From NCBI RefSeq assembly GCF_900094625.1, contig NZ_FMAJ01000013.1, positions 62,001 to 126,000 on the forward strand: DNA of 64,000 nucleotides, read 5' to 3'. Position numbers and translations under genes: made by a program. The notes beneath the pieces were generated by a model, which did not search any database, was not told where the DNA came from, and saw only the letters and a list, made by a program, of their open reading frames with translations. The stretch is from Rhizobium aethiopicum (GTDB lineage Bacteria; Pseudomonadota; Alphaproteobacteria; Rhizobiales; Rhizobiaceae). This document shows positions 41,194 through 49,418 of this stretch, piece by piece. Positions within the stretch are counted from its first letter, which is position 1, and every line of letters starts with the position of its first letter.

Positions 41194-42068
41194 TGTGCAC
41201 CTCCCTTGCGGCCGGTCATGGCGACGAACAGCAGCCAGCTCAGAACGATCGTGACGTAAAGCGTCAGCAGCGACATGGCCGCGCCATAGCCGTAATCGGT
41301 CTTCGGAAAGACGTTGATCCAGATATGAAGGCCGATGAACCGGGTCGCCTCAGCCGGACCACCCTTGGTCAGCATCCAGATTTCGTCGACCGAGCGTAAT
41401 GCGTCCATCAGCCGGATGAAGACGGTTGTCAGCAGCACCGGCTTCAACATCGGAACGATCACGTACCAGAAAATCTGCAGCTTGTTGCCGCCGTCGATCT
41501 GCGCCTGTTCGAGCGGTTCTTTCGGCAAGGCGGTCAGTCCCGCCATGAGCGACAGCGTGACGAACGGCGTCCAATGCCACAGGTCCATGATGATCGCCGT
41601 GGCGAAGGCGTGATAGGCATTGGTCGAGATGTTGTAGTCGATGCCGAACCACAGTTTCAGGTAATAAGGCACGATGCCGAGGCCCGGAACGCAAAGCAGC
41701 CGCCAGGTAGCGCCGACTGCAATGGGCGCGACAACGATCGGCAGTGTGTGGATCGTGCGAAAGAACTGCCGGCCCCACAGGCGGTCTGCCATCAGTGCCC
41801 GGGCCAGGACATAGCCTAACAACAGTTCGCTCACAACGACGAAGAATGCGAAAACCAGCGTGCGCGCAAGAGAGTTCAGGAATGTCGTGTCAAAAACGAG
41901 GCTGCGATAATTCTGGAGGCCTGCCCAGCGCAGGGTGGGGTCGACTGCGTTGGTGTTCCAGTCGAAGAAGCCAACATAGAGAATGTAGATGAAGGGAACG
42001 AACCCGACAACGAACAGGATTAGCGTGGCTGGGGTTAGAAACAGCCATCCGATATTGGATTGTCTCAT
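41190..42068 (-). CDS. Carbohydrate ABC permease (MalF/UgpA type)
   Basis: A 292-residue permease with six membrane segments; the coupling loop is QAQIDGGNKLQIFWYVIVP. Its partner is the next gene. The start ATG 42068 is 135 bases after the receptor stop; a stem-forming region between them may let the receptor be made in excess (inference). Confidence 0.93.
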   Translation of the reverse strand: MRQSNIGWLFLTPATLILFVVGFVPFIYILYVGFFDWNTNAVDPTLRWAGLQNYRSLVFDTTFLNSLARTLVFAFFVVVSELLLGYVLARALMADRLWGRQFFRTIHTLPIVVAPIAVGATWRLLCVPGLGIVPYYLKLWFGIDYNISTNAYHAFATAIIMDLWHWTPFVTLSLMAGLTALPKEPLEQAQIDGGNKLQIFWYVIVPMLKPVLLTTVFIRLMDALRSVDEIWMLTKGGPAEATRFIGLHIWINVFPKTDYGYGAAMSLLTLYVTIVLSWLLFVAMTGRKGGAQ

Positions 42069-42203
42069 CCTGCGCTCCGTCAGATCGTGCTTGACTCTTG
42101 TTCGCCTGACTACCAGCGCCGCGGGCAGGCCCGCAAACCGCAGTCAGGATAGGGGCGGCCACCTTGCTGAAGGCGACCGCCAACCGCTTGGGAGGTGCGG
42201 TCT

Positions 42204-43634
42204 TTACTTGCGGTAGCCGAGCTTCACGAGTTCAGCTTCGGCTGCGGTGGCGGCCTGGTCCAGCGCATCGTCCGGCTTGATCTCACCGACGATCGCTTTG
42301 TAGATGAACGGTGCGACTACCTGCAGAACTTGCGAGTGGAACGGGAACGGCGGAGCTCCGGCGAACAGCTTTCCGTCCTCACGCATCAGCGTGTAATAGC
42401 CGTTCATCTTCTTGTCCTGATCGACGATCTTGGGATCGTCGTAGGTCGAGTTCATGACGATGCGGGAGCCGGCCAGCGCCCAGTCGGTCTGCACTGAAGC
42501 CTGACCGATATACTGCAGGAATAGCAGCGACGCGTCTTTGTTCTTGGACGAATGCGGGATGCCGAACGCGCCACCATCGTAATAGCCGATATATCCCTTG
42601 CCGGATTCGGCTGCTTCCATGACACCCGCCTCGACCGGAGGCAATGACACTCCCACCTTGCCGACGACCGTCGATTTGCTTTCGTCGGTAGCGATCCAGG
42701 CAGCGTTTTCACCGTAGACGAGACCCTGGGCTGCGCGGCCGGCGGCAAATGTCCCGGCAACCTCGTCCCAAGTGGACGACGTCGATTCCGGCGGCGCGTA
42801 TTTCAGCAGGCCGACCCAGTAGTTGAGCGCCTTCTTCGCGGCGGCGGAGTTCATCTGGCCGCCGTTAGCCTCGGTGGCTGCGAAGGTCGTGCCATCGATG
42901 CCCCAGTTGTACACGCCAAAGGTCGGCGCGACCGACTCGAAGAATTCGTAGAAGGCGGCGGGGTGGCTCGACGAGGCCTGTACGGTGGTTCCCCAGAGCT
43001 CCTTGTCTGCGCCGTATTCGGTGAAGAACTTGGCGATCTGGGTATACTCGTCATGCGTCGTCGCGGGCTTCAGATCCGCACCGGTGGAATCCTTGTAGGC
43101 TTTCTGGATTGCCGGATCATCGAAAAGATCCTTGCGGTAGAGGTAAGGCTTGATGAATGCTTCCATGGGGACGCCCATGACATTGCCCGACTTCGGATCC
43201 TTGAAATAGTTCAAGAAAGTGGTGAAATTTTCCGGCTTGAAGTCCGGCGAAGCGATCTTCGCATTATCGGCGAGCGACTTGGTGATATCGACCAGGAAGT
43301 TGCGGGCCAGATACGTATATACGATGTCCTGCTCGATATAGACGAAGTCATAGATGCCGGTATTGGCCTCCATGTCCTTGATCGCCTTGTCGTACATCTG
43401 GTCCCAGGATGTGGCCTCGAATTCGACCTTGATGCCGGTCTCCTCGGTGAACTTGGGACCGAGCACCTGCTCGACATATTTCGATGCTGGGGTCGATTCC
43501 GAGATGCCCCGGATGGTCGCGCCCTGATAGGGCTGGGCGGCAGTCTTCCACCAGGAATCCTGAGCAAGAGCTGTCGAGCTCCAAAGGCCAAGCGAAATGA
43601 AGCCGACGCCCACGGCTTTGACGAAACTGTTCAT
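42204..43634 (-). CDS. ABC receptor for a sugar/polyol
   Basis: A 476-residue solute-binding protein of cluster B/SBP_bac_1. The Sec signal is MNSFVKAVGVGFISLGLWSS, then TALAQ. The mature part begins DSWWKTAAQPYQGATIRG. ATG 43634 follows GGAGGAGAACA. It is the first gene of the - strand operon and divergent from the araC-type regulator. Length and context match receptors for mannitol/sorbitol-type polyols. Confidence 0.92.
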   Translation of the reverse strand: MNSFVKAVGVGFISLGLWSSTALAQDSWWKTAAQPYQGATIRGISESTPASKYVEQVLGPKFTEETGIKVEFEATSWDQMYDKAIKDMEANTGIYDFVYIEQDIVYTYLARNFLVDITKSLADNAKIASPDFKPENFTTFLNYFKDPKSGNVMGVPMEAFIKPYLYRKDLFDDPAIQKAYKDSTGADLKPATTHDEYTQIAKFFTEYGADKELWGTTVQASSSHPAAFYEFFESVAPTFGVYNWGIDGTTFAATEANGGQMNSAAAKKALNYWVGLLKYAPPESTSSTWDEVAGTFAAGRAAQGLVYGENAAWIATDESKSTVVGKVGVSLPPVEAGVMEAAESGKGYIGYYDGGAFGIPHSSKNKDASLLFLQYIGQASVQTDWALAGSRIVMNSTYDDPKIVDQDKKMNGYYTLMREDGKLFAGAPPFPFHSQVLQVVAPFIYKAIVGEIKPDDALDQAATAAEAELVKLGYRK

Positions 43635-43811
43635 TGTTCTCCTCCATTTGGATCGCAAAATCGGTCCGGTTGTGCGTTCTAAACTCTCCTCCGACACGCT
43701 CAACGGACCTCAATACTTGTAGAAAGAAGGGGTGGACACAAGCGCGGCCGTTGCGCAATACTGATACTCTCATGCGCGAAATACCGAATATATTCGTGAA
43801 TTTTTGTGTGC

Positions 43812-43844
43812 GTTGCACAATCGAATATTGATTGTCAGTGCAAC
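43812..43844. promoter_or_regulatory. Inverted repeat in the AraC/receptor divergent region
   Basis: GTTGCAC (43812-43818) and GTGCAAC (43838-43844) are exact inverse arms 19 bases apart, with inner AATC/GATT arms. It lies just before the regulator start and is a candidate binding or autoregulation site. An A/T-rich block (ATATATTC region, 43787-43805) lies to its left. Confidence 0.5.
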
Positions 43845-43878
43845 CAGCATGGCGGAGAAGCACTGGAGGATGTCCGCA

Positions 43879-44832
43879 ATGTCAGTTATTTCGCCGACGG
43901 TCGCGAGATTTGAATATGTCTTGACCGGCGCGGACGAGTCGTTTCTATGGCGCCGCGACGACTATCCGTGGGAACGCAACGTCTGGAATTTCCACCCGGA
44001 GGTGGAGATCCACTACATTCCCAACGCCAGCGGCGTCCTGCTTGCAGGCGATCATGTCGGCGCGTTCACGCCGGGCCATATTTCCGTCATCGGCAGCAAC
44101 CTGCCGCACGACTGGGTGACGCCGCTCGGACCGAATGAGCGCATTCCAGGACGTGACATCGTCATCCAGTTTCCGCCGGCCAAGCTGGAACAGGCTTCGG
44201 CCTTCCTGCCGGAACTGGCGGGGCTGCGTGACTTTCTCGCCCGCGCACAGCGGGGCCTCTCCTTCAAGGGCCGGGCGCGGGAACAGGCGGAGGCGCTGAT
44301 ACTCGACATGGAGTTCCAGACCGGCTCGGTGCGGCTTTCGACCTTCCTGTCATTGCTCTCGCTGCTGCGGGACACTGACGAGTTCGATACGCTGTCTTCA
44401 GAGGCTTATGTGCCGGACCTGAGCTATGGTTCGCTGGAAGCCCTGCAACAGGTCTTCGCGTATGTCTTTGCCAATCTGTCGGAGGACATCCGGTTGCCTG
44501 ATATGGCTCGCATGGTTGGCATGAGTGACAGCGCTTTCTCGCGATTCTTCAAGAAAAACAGCGGCCACACCTTCACCGACCATGTCAACAAGCTTCGTAT
44601 CTGGAAGGCGGGTCAGCTATTGACCGATACCTCTCTGCCAATAACGGACATCTGCTTCGAGGTGGGCTATCGCAATCTGTCAAACTTCAACCGCGTGTTT
44701 CTACGTCACCACAACTTAACACCGACGAAATACCGGAAACTGTCCACCAACCGAAGAACGGTTCCGTTACCTCAGATAGCGACAGATCATATGCCTGTGC
44801 AGTCAGTCCAGCGATCAATCGATGCTACTTAG
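43879..44832 (+). CDS. AraC-family regulator of the polyol operon
   Basis: A 317-residue regulator. The N-terminal part has a cupin/AraC ligand-binding barrel (HPEVEIHYIP, GSNLPHDWV), and the C-terminal ~100 residues hold two helix-turn-helix motifs (RLPDMARMVGMSDSAFSRFF; LPITDICFEVGYRNLSNFNR). ATG 43879 has GGAGG 9 bases before; ATGs upstream at 43849 and 43870 lack such a site. Divergent from the receptor gene, so the likely activator of the polyol operon. Confidence 0.9.
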   Translation: MSVISPTVARFEYVLTGADESFLWRRDDYPWERNVWNFHPEVEIHYIPNASGVLLAGDHVGAFTPGHISVIGSNLPHDWVTPLGPNERIPGRDIVIQFPPAKLEQASAFLPELAGLRDFLARAQRGLSFKGRAREQAEALILDMEFQTGSVRLSTFLSLLSLLRDTDEFDTLSSEAYVPDLSYGSLEALQQVFAYVFANLSEDIRLPDMARMVGMSDSAFSRFFKKNSGHTFTDHVNKLRIWKAGQLLTDTSLPITDICFEVGYRNLSNFNRVFLRHHNLTPTKYRKLSTNRRTVPLPQIATDHMPVQSVQRSIDAT

Positions 44833-44950
44833 AGGAGGGAAGATGTATTCTCTCCTTGCGACTTCATTATGCCCTTACTCCTTTCAGACGCGACGGAGGA
44901 AGTTATTGCTTCCTCTCGTGTTCGTCTCAGCAGGAAGGGGAAAACGCTCC

Positions 44951-45994
44951 CTATGAAAAGCGCGTAATCACGCTGATCCCTGTCGCCTCCGCCTTGTCGA
45001 GCGCCATCAGCGCCGGCACGGCCTCCTCGAGGCTGACGCGCCGCCCGATCAGTTTCTGCGGCGCGATCTTGCCGGCCGCCAGCATCGACAGCATGGCGTC
45101 GTAGCGCCAGGCCTGCATGCCGTGGCTGCCGTAGATTTCGAGCTCGTGGCTGATCACCTCAGCCATCGGAATCTGCGGTCTGGCGTATTCGCCGAGCATC
45201 AGCCCCACCTGCACATGCCGGCCGCGCCGGCGCAGGTTCTTGATCGAGTTGAAGCAGGTGGCGGGATGGCCGAGCGCGTCGATCGAGACATGCGCGCCGC
45301 CCTTGGTGATCTCGCGCACTGCCTCGGCCACGTCGGCGACACCAGATGCATTGACCGTCGCCACCGCTCCGCATTCGCGCGCGAAGGCGAGTTTCTCCTC
45401 CGATATGTCGATGCCGATCGGATTGGCGCCGAGCGCGGTGGCGATCATGATGGCCGACAGGCCGACGCCGCCGCAGCCATGCACGGCGATCCATTCGCCG
45501 GGACGGGTGCGCGCCTGGTCGGCAACGGCGCGAAACGAGGTGGCGAAGCGGCAGCCGAGGCTTGCCGCCGTCGCATCGTCGATCGTGTCCGGCAGGTGCA
45601 CCAGATTGGTGTCGGCATAGTCGATCGCCACATATTCGGCGAAGGAACCCCAATGGGTGAAGCCCGGCTGGAACTGGTTCGGGCAGACCTGCTGGTTGCC
45701 GGAATGGCACTCGGCGCAATGGCCGCAGCCGGAAACGAAGGGCACGGTTACCCGGTCGCCCACCTTGAAGCGCATCACGCCGCGGCCGGTGGCGACGATC
45801 TTTCCGGCAAGTTCGTGACCCGGCACATGCGGCAGGCGGATATCGGGATCGTGCCCCATCCAGCCGTGCCAGTCGCTGCGGCAGAGCCCGCTGGCGCCGA
45901 CTGCGATGACGACACCGTCCTCGGAAGGCGTCGGATCGGGCAGGGTGCGGATGTCGGGCGCCTGCTCGAAGGCTTCGTAGAACATGGCTTTCAT
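44951..45994 (-). CDS. Zinc-dependent alcohol dehydrogenase (MDR family)
   Basis: A 347-residue medium-chain dehydrogenase. The catalytic zinc site is CRSDWHGW plus GHELAG; the structural zinc set is CGHCAECHSGNQQVC. The nucleotide motif is GCGGVGLSA. Homologues act on ethanol or other alcohols (yeast Adh type). Start ATG 45994, with GGGAGAA upstream. It is divergent from the aminotransferase gene; substrate unknown. Confidence 0.9.
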   Translation of the reverse strand: MKAMFYEAFEQAPDIRTLPDPTPSEDGVVIAVGASGLCRSDWHGWMGHDPDIRLPHVPGHELAGKIVATGRGVMRFKVGDRVTVPFVSGCGHCAECHSGNQQVCPNQFQPGFTHWGSFAEYVAIDYADTNLVHLPDTIDDATAASLGCRFATSFRAVADQARTRPGEWIAVHGCGGVGLSAIMIATALGANPIGIDISEEKLAFARECGAVATVNASGVADVAEAVREITKGGAHVSIDALGHPATCFNSIKNLRRRGRHVQVGLMLGEYARPQIPMAEVISHELEIYGSHGMQAWRYDAMLSMLAAGKIAPQKLIGRRVSLEEAVPALMALDKAEATGISVITRFS

Positions 45995-46236
45995 TGGCGT
46001 TCTCCCTTATTCGCGCTTGCGTTCATGATCGCATGCGGCGGGCCGCCGTTCCAACAATCATTCCATCATTTTTGCTGATACACCCATCGCCGGCGTCGCC
46101 GGTATCGCGCACGAATATTGCGGCCTTTCGCCGTCCTCCGGCATTTTCTTGCTTCCGCCTTTGCCGCCCGGATTTCTCCTTGACCCGGCCTGTCGCCGCG
46201 GCTTTTGCTTTCCCGCGACTGGATAGGGAGGGTAGC

Positions 46237-47124
46237 ATGGCCGTCGACACATCACCGCGTTCAACCACCTGGACTCACGTCGAGGGGGAATGGCTTCCCG
46301 GCAATCCGCCGCTGATCGGGCCGACCTCGCATGCCATGTGGCTCGGCTCCACCGTCTTCGACGGCGCCCGCTGGTTCGACGGCATCGCCCCGGATCTCGA
46401 CCTGCACTGCCAGCGCGTCAACCGCTCAGCGCTCGCCATGGGCCTGAAGCCGGTGAAGTCGGCCGAGGAGATCGCCGCACTCGCCTGGGAAGGCATTGCC
46501 AAATTCGGTGGCGCGACGGCGATCTACATCAAGCCGATGTATTGGGGCGAGCATGGTGCACCGGGCAGCATCGTCTCGGTCGATGCCGAATCGACTCGCT
46601 TCGCGCTCTGCCTGTTCGAGGCGCCGATGGGCGGCCATGGCGGCACCAGTCTCACCGTCTCGCCCTACCGGCGTCCTTCGCCGGAAACGGCGATGACCGA
46701 GGCCAAGACCGGCTCGCTCTATCCGAACAGCGGCCGCATGATCGCCGAGGCCCGCAGCCGCGGCTTCGACAATGCGCTGGTGCGCGACCTGAATGGCAAT
46801 GTCGTCGAAACCGCATCGTCGAACGTCTTCCTGGTGCGCGACGGCGTGGTGATGACGCCGGCCGCCAACCGCACCTTTCTCGCCGGCATCACCCGCGCCC
46901 GCGTCATCGACCTGTTGCGCAAGGCCGGCTTCGACGTCGTCGAAGCAACGCTCTCCGTCGAGGATTTCCTGCAAGCCGACGAGATCTTCACGTCAGGCAA
47001 CTACTCCAAGGTCGTCGGCGTCACCCGCCTCGACGACCGCGATCTCCAGGAGGGCCCCGTCACCCGCAAGGCGCTGGAGCTCTACATGAACTGGGCCCAC
47101 GGCAAAAGCGAGAGCGAGGAGTGA
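46237..47124 (+). CDS. Branched-chain aminotransferase-type enzyme (fold type IV)
   Basis: A 295-residue PLP enzyme of the BCAT/D-amino-acid/4-amino-4-deoxychorismate lyase class. The PLP lysine is in EAKTGSLYP; the E-x-SSNVFLV motif and a GITR loop follow. ATG 46237 has GGGAGGGTAGC upstream; the open frame to 45994 would run into the dehydrogenase promoter. Probable role: transamination of branched-chain or related amino acids. A second ilvE copy is usual in rhizobia, and this one is not in an ilv operon. Confidence 0.87.
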   Translation: MAVDTSPRSTTWTHVEGEWLPGNPPLIGPTSHAMWLGSTVFDGARWFDGIAPDLDLHCQRVNRSALAMGLKPVKSAEEIAALAWEGIAKFGGATAIYIKPMYWGEHGAPGSIVSVDAESTRFALCLFEAPMGGHGGTSLTVSPYRRPSPETAMTEAKTGSLYPNSGRMIAEARSRGFDNALVRDLNGNVVETASSNVFLVRDGVVMTPAANRTFLAGITRARVIDLLRKAGFDVVEATLSVEDFLQADEIFTSGNYSKVVGVTRLDDRDLQEGPVTRKALELYMNWAHGKSESEE

Positions 47125-47146
47125 GGAGCGGTTCGGCGCAGCCGAA

Positions 47147-47171
47147 GCAATCGATCCAGTGAATCGATTGC
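47147..47171 (+). terminator. Stem-loop after the aminotransferase gene
   Basis: GCAATCGAT pairs with ATCGATTGC across loop CCAGTGA. No T-run follows. A similar stem occurs near 16565-16601. Confidence 0.5.
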
Positions 47172-47339
47172 AGCTGCGAACGCCCGGAACGCAAGCGCAG
47201 GGCAGGGCGGTCCGAGCTAGCAAGATGCAAGTCTGCGCCTCATCCGCCTGCCAACACCTTGGCGTCGAGCCACAGGCATCAACTCGGCCTGCGGGCCGAG
47301 CTTCGCAGATCGCGACCGGCCATTCTCGAAAATACCATC

Positions 47340-47615
47340 TCAGGCCAGATCATCGGCGGCAATGTGCTGGACTTCGATAATGCGCTGCAAAGGAATTTGC
47401 GCGATCTGGTTTGCTTCCTCGACACGCTCAGCAGAGGGCGCATCGAAGAGGCAGAAAGATTTCTCTTCCGATGGCACGAAGGTCGAGCGCAGATACCGAA
47501 CTGGTTTGCCTTGTGCAGTCATTTCAGCAGTGACGACCTTTGCGCGTGCCGCGGCGGCTGAAAGCTGCTGCGGAGTGATGCCGGGCAAGTGTCTTTCGAC
47601 CATATACTGTGGCAT
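47340..47615 (-). CDS. DUF4242-type small protein
   Basis: A 91-residue protein: MPQYMVERHLPGITPQQL, then FVPSEEKSFCLFDAPSAERV and ANQIAQIPLQRIIEV. This is the DUF4242 pattern, a small ferredoxin-fold family (one member binds nickel). The start ATG 47615 has GGAAGGAACCC upstream. It is divergent from the cyclase/TPR gene with 86 bases between. Function unknown. Confidence 0.82.
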   Translation of the reverse strand: MPQYMVERHLPGITPQQLSAAAARAKVVTAEMTAQGKPVRYLRSTFVPSEEKSFCLFDAPSAERVEEANQIAQIPLQRIIEVQHIAADDLA

Positions 47616-47701
47616 GATGGGTTCCTTCCGGCGTATGGAATGAAGTTCAACCTCGATGCGCTCACTTTGAAAGATGATAGCGCCGATTGGCAGTGAACGA
47701 A

Positions 47702-49144
47702 ATGAGTATCTACTTCGCCGCTATTTTCACCGATCTCGTCCGCCACTCCGCGGTATGGAATAATGTCTCACGGGATGCGGCGGCGGGAATCGTCACGGAA
47801 TATCGCTACCTGTCGCAGTCCCTTGCAAGCCACTACGGCAGGCGGCATGAAAACTTCACTGGGGATGGTCACCTTTTTCTTTTCGAATCCGCGGACGTCG
47901 CGGTTCATTTCTCGCTGAAGCTTATTGCGTATTGGAAACAACGCCGCCGTTCTCTGGCCGCATCTCAGTACGGGCATGATCTTCCGATCCGGGTGGGCTG
48001 TCACTTCGGCGAATGCTATCGGATCGCAGACGACGACGCATGGATTGGCCGGGCCATCAATATCGCAAAGCGAATAGAAGCGAGTGCCTACCCGGACTCG
48101 TTATTTATCTCACAGACCATTCTCGAGCTTATCGACTTGCCCGTCTATAATTTCGAGGCCGTCGGAAATTTCGAACTCAAAGGCGACTTTCTGCCTTGTC
48201 GCCAGCTCTACAGGATGGTGTCCGTCGACCAGACCGCACTTGCCGCAAGGCCGGAAGACAAGATGACCGCGGAGGACTGGTTCCTGAGAGGGGCCGGGCT
48301 CGGATCGGGAACTGCTGGTGCGGTGGACGACGAACTGTTTTGCTATCGCCGGGCACTCGAACTACGTGCCACGTATCCGGAGGCCCACAACAATCTCGGA
48401 ATTCTTCTGAAAAGGCTCGGTGACGCCGTCGAAGCCGCCGAGCATTATCGCGAGGCGCTCCGCCTTTGGCCGAATTATCCCGAAGGCCATTATAATTATG
48501 CGATCCTCCTGCAGGAAATGGGCGATATCGACTGTGCGGATACGCATTATCGCGACGCCATTCGCCTTCGTCCCGACTTTGTGGATGCTCGTCTGCGATA
48601 TGCGGGCCTTCTCGAGGGGAATGACGATCCGGTTCAGACCGACCGGCAATACCGCGAGGTCCTTCGGCTCCGACCTGGCTTCGCCGAGGCCAATAACAAC
48701 TACGGCGTCTTCTTGGAGCGGATGGGAGATACGGCAGGCGCTGAAGCCCATTATCTCCGAGCGCTGGAGCACCAACCCGATTACGCTGAGGCGCATTACA
48801 ACTATGCCATGTTGCTCGAACAGGGCGACCAGCGCAGGGCGGAGGAAGAGTACCGCGCCGCCATTCGGGCGAGGCCGAACTATGTCGAGGCCCATAACAA
48901 TCTCGCCGCCCTGCTTCACGAGAACGGGGATTTGCCCGCGGCAGAGCGCCACTACCTCGCCGCCCTACGCTTGAAACCGGACGACCCAGGTGCGAACTAC
49001 AATCTGGCTCTGCTCGCTCAAGCCAAGGGCGACGCGGAAACGGCCAGTCGCCATTTCCGGCTTGCGGAAGAGTTGCGGGGCGGCGCCGAATGCAGATCGC
49101 CCGCAAATGTGCAGCGCCCGCAACCGAACCGCTCGCCGACATGA
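47702..49144 (+). CDS. Cyclase-homology domain fused to TPR repeats
   Basis: A protein of about 480 residues. The N-terminal ~165 residues resemble class III nucleotidyl cyclases: AAIFTDLVRHSAVW holds the first metal Asp, GDGHLFLF the second, and DDDAWIGRAINIAKRIE the binding segment. Residues 180-460 form seven or more TPR units of 34 residues (for example YPEAHNNLGILLKRLGDAVE). No membrane helix. Starts: TTG 47687, GTG 47693, or ATG 47702; none has a strong ribosome site. It may make a cyclic nucleotide or only bind NTP; the purine-specifying lysine/aspartate pair is not obvious. Class III cyclases are numerous in rhizobia. Confidence 0.78.
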   Translation: MSIYFAAIFTDLVRHSAVWNNVSRDAAAGIVTEYRYLSQSLASHYGRRHENFTGDGHLFLFESADVAVHFSLKLIAYWKQRRRSLAASQYGHDLPIRVGCHFGECYRIADDDAWIGRAINIAKRIEASAYPDSLFISQTILELIDLPVYNFEAVGNFELKGDFLPCRQLYRMVSVDQTALAARPEDKMTAEDWFLRGAGLGSGTAGAVDDELFCYRRALELRATYPEAHNNLGILLKRLGDAVEAAEHYREALRLWPNYPEGHYNYAILLQEMGDIDCADTHYRDAIRLRPDFVDARLRYAGLLEGNDDPVQTDRQYREVLRLRPGFAEANNNYGVFLERMGDTAGAEAHYLRALEHQPDYAEAHYNYAMLLEQGDQRRAEEEYRAAIRARPNYVEAHNNLAALLHENGDLPAAERHYLAALRLKPDDPGANYNLALLAQAKGDAETASRHFRLAEELRGGAECRSPANVQRPQPNRSPT

Positions 49145-49228
49145 TCCAGCGCGACGAATACAGCAATGTCATCGGAGCCAAGAGCGTTTGCCGCAGGGCC
49201 GCGCAGGTAGGCCGAACCTAACTCGCCG

Positions 49229-49257
49229 TTGACCTGATCGCAGCCTCGTGCTCTAGC
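49229..49257 (+). promoter_or_regulatory. Candidate promoter of the metG leader
   Basis: TTGACC, 17 bases, TCTAGC. The predicted start of transcription, about 7 bases downstream, is the ATG of the leader ORF itself. Pattern match only, but the spacing is ideal. Confidence 0.5.
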
Positions 49258-49264
49258 TTAGCCT

Positions 49265-49312
49265 ATGAGCAACGCGATCCACATCCTCAAGAGCATGATG
49301 CGCCCCTGCTGA
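49265..49312 (+). CDS. Met-codon leader peptide upstream of metG, 15 codons
   Basis: MSNAIHILKSMMRPC then TGA. Two adjacent ATG codons (49295-49300) lie just before the first arm of the attenuator. It may be translated from a leaderless RNA, since a good promoter predicts a start within a base or two of the AUG and no ribosome site is seen. Confidence 0.6.
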   Translation: MSNAIHILKSMMRPC

Positions 49313-49376
49313 CGGGGGATGGATGACTTACGCTTTTGCTTGAGGAAACAGCCCCCGCCAACCTGGCGGGTTTTTT
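49303..49376 (+). terminator. Transcription attenuator before metG
   Basis: Arms: 1 = CCCC (49303-49306), 2 = CGGGGG (49313-49318), 3 = CCCCCGCC (49352-49359), 4 = GGCGGG (49365-49370) followed by six T. Arms 3:4 make a standard intrinsic terminator (loop AACCT); arms 2:3 (CGGGGG/CCCCCG) make the antiterminator; arms 1:2 protect the terminator. A ribosome paused at the Met codons would cover arm 1 and free arm 2. This is classical attenuator logic. Confidence 0.72.
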
Positions 49377-49418
49377 GTCTCCGGCGGCCCGCCTGAATTT
49401 CCAGGAAAGGACCCTGCG

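Noticed and set aside
49145..49418. SAM riboswitch or T-box before metG
   Set aside because: The arms and leader ORF explain the structure; none of the conserved core features of SAM riboswitches or T-box specifier loops can be seen.
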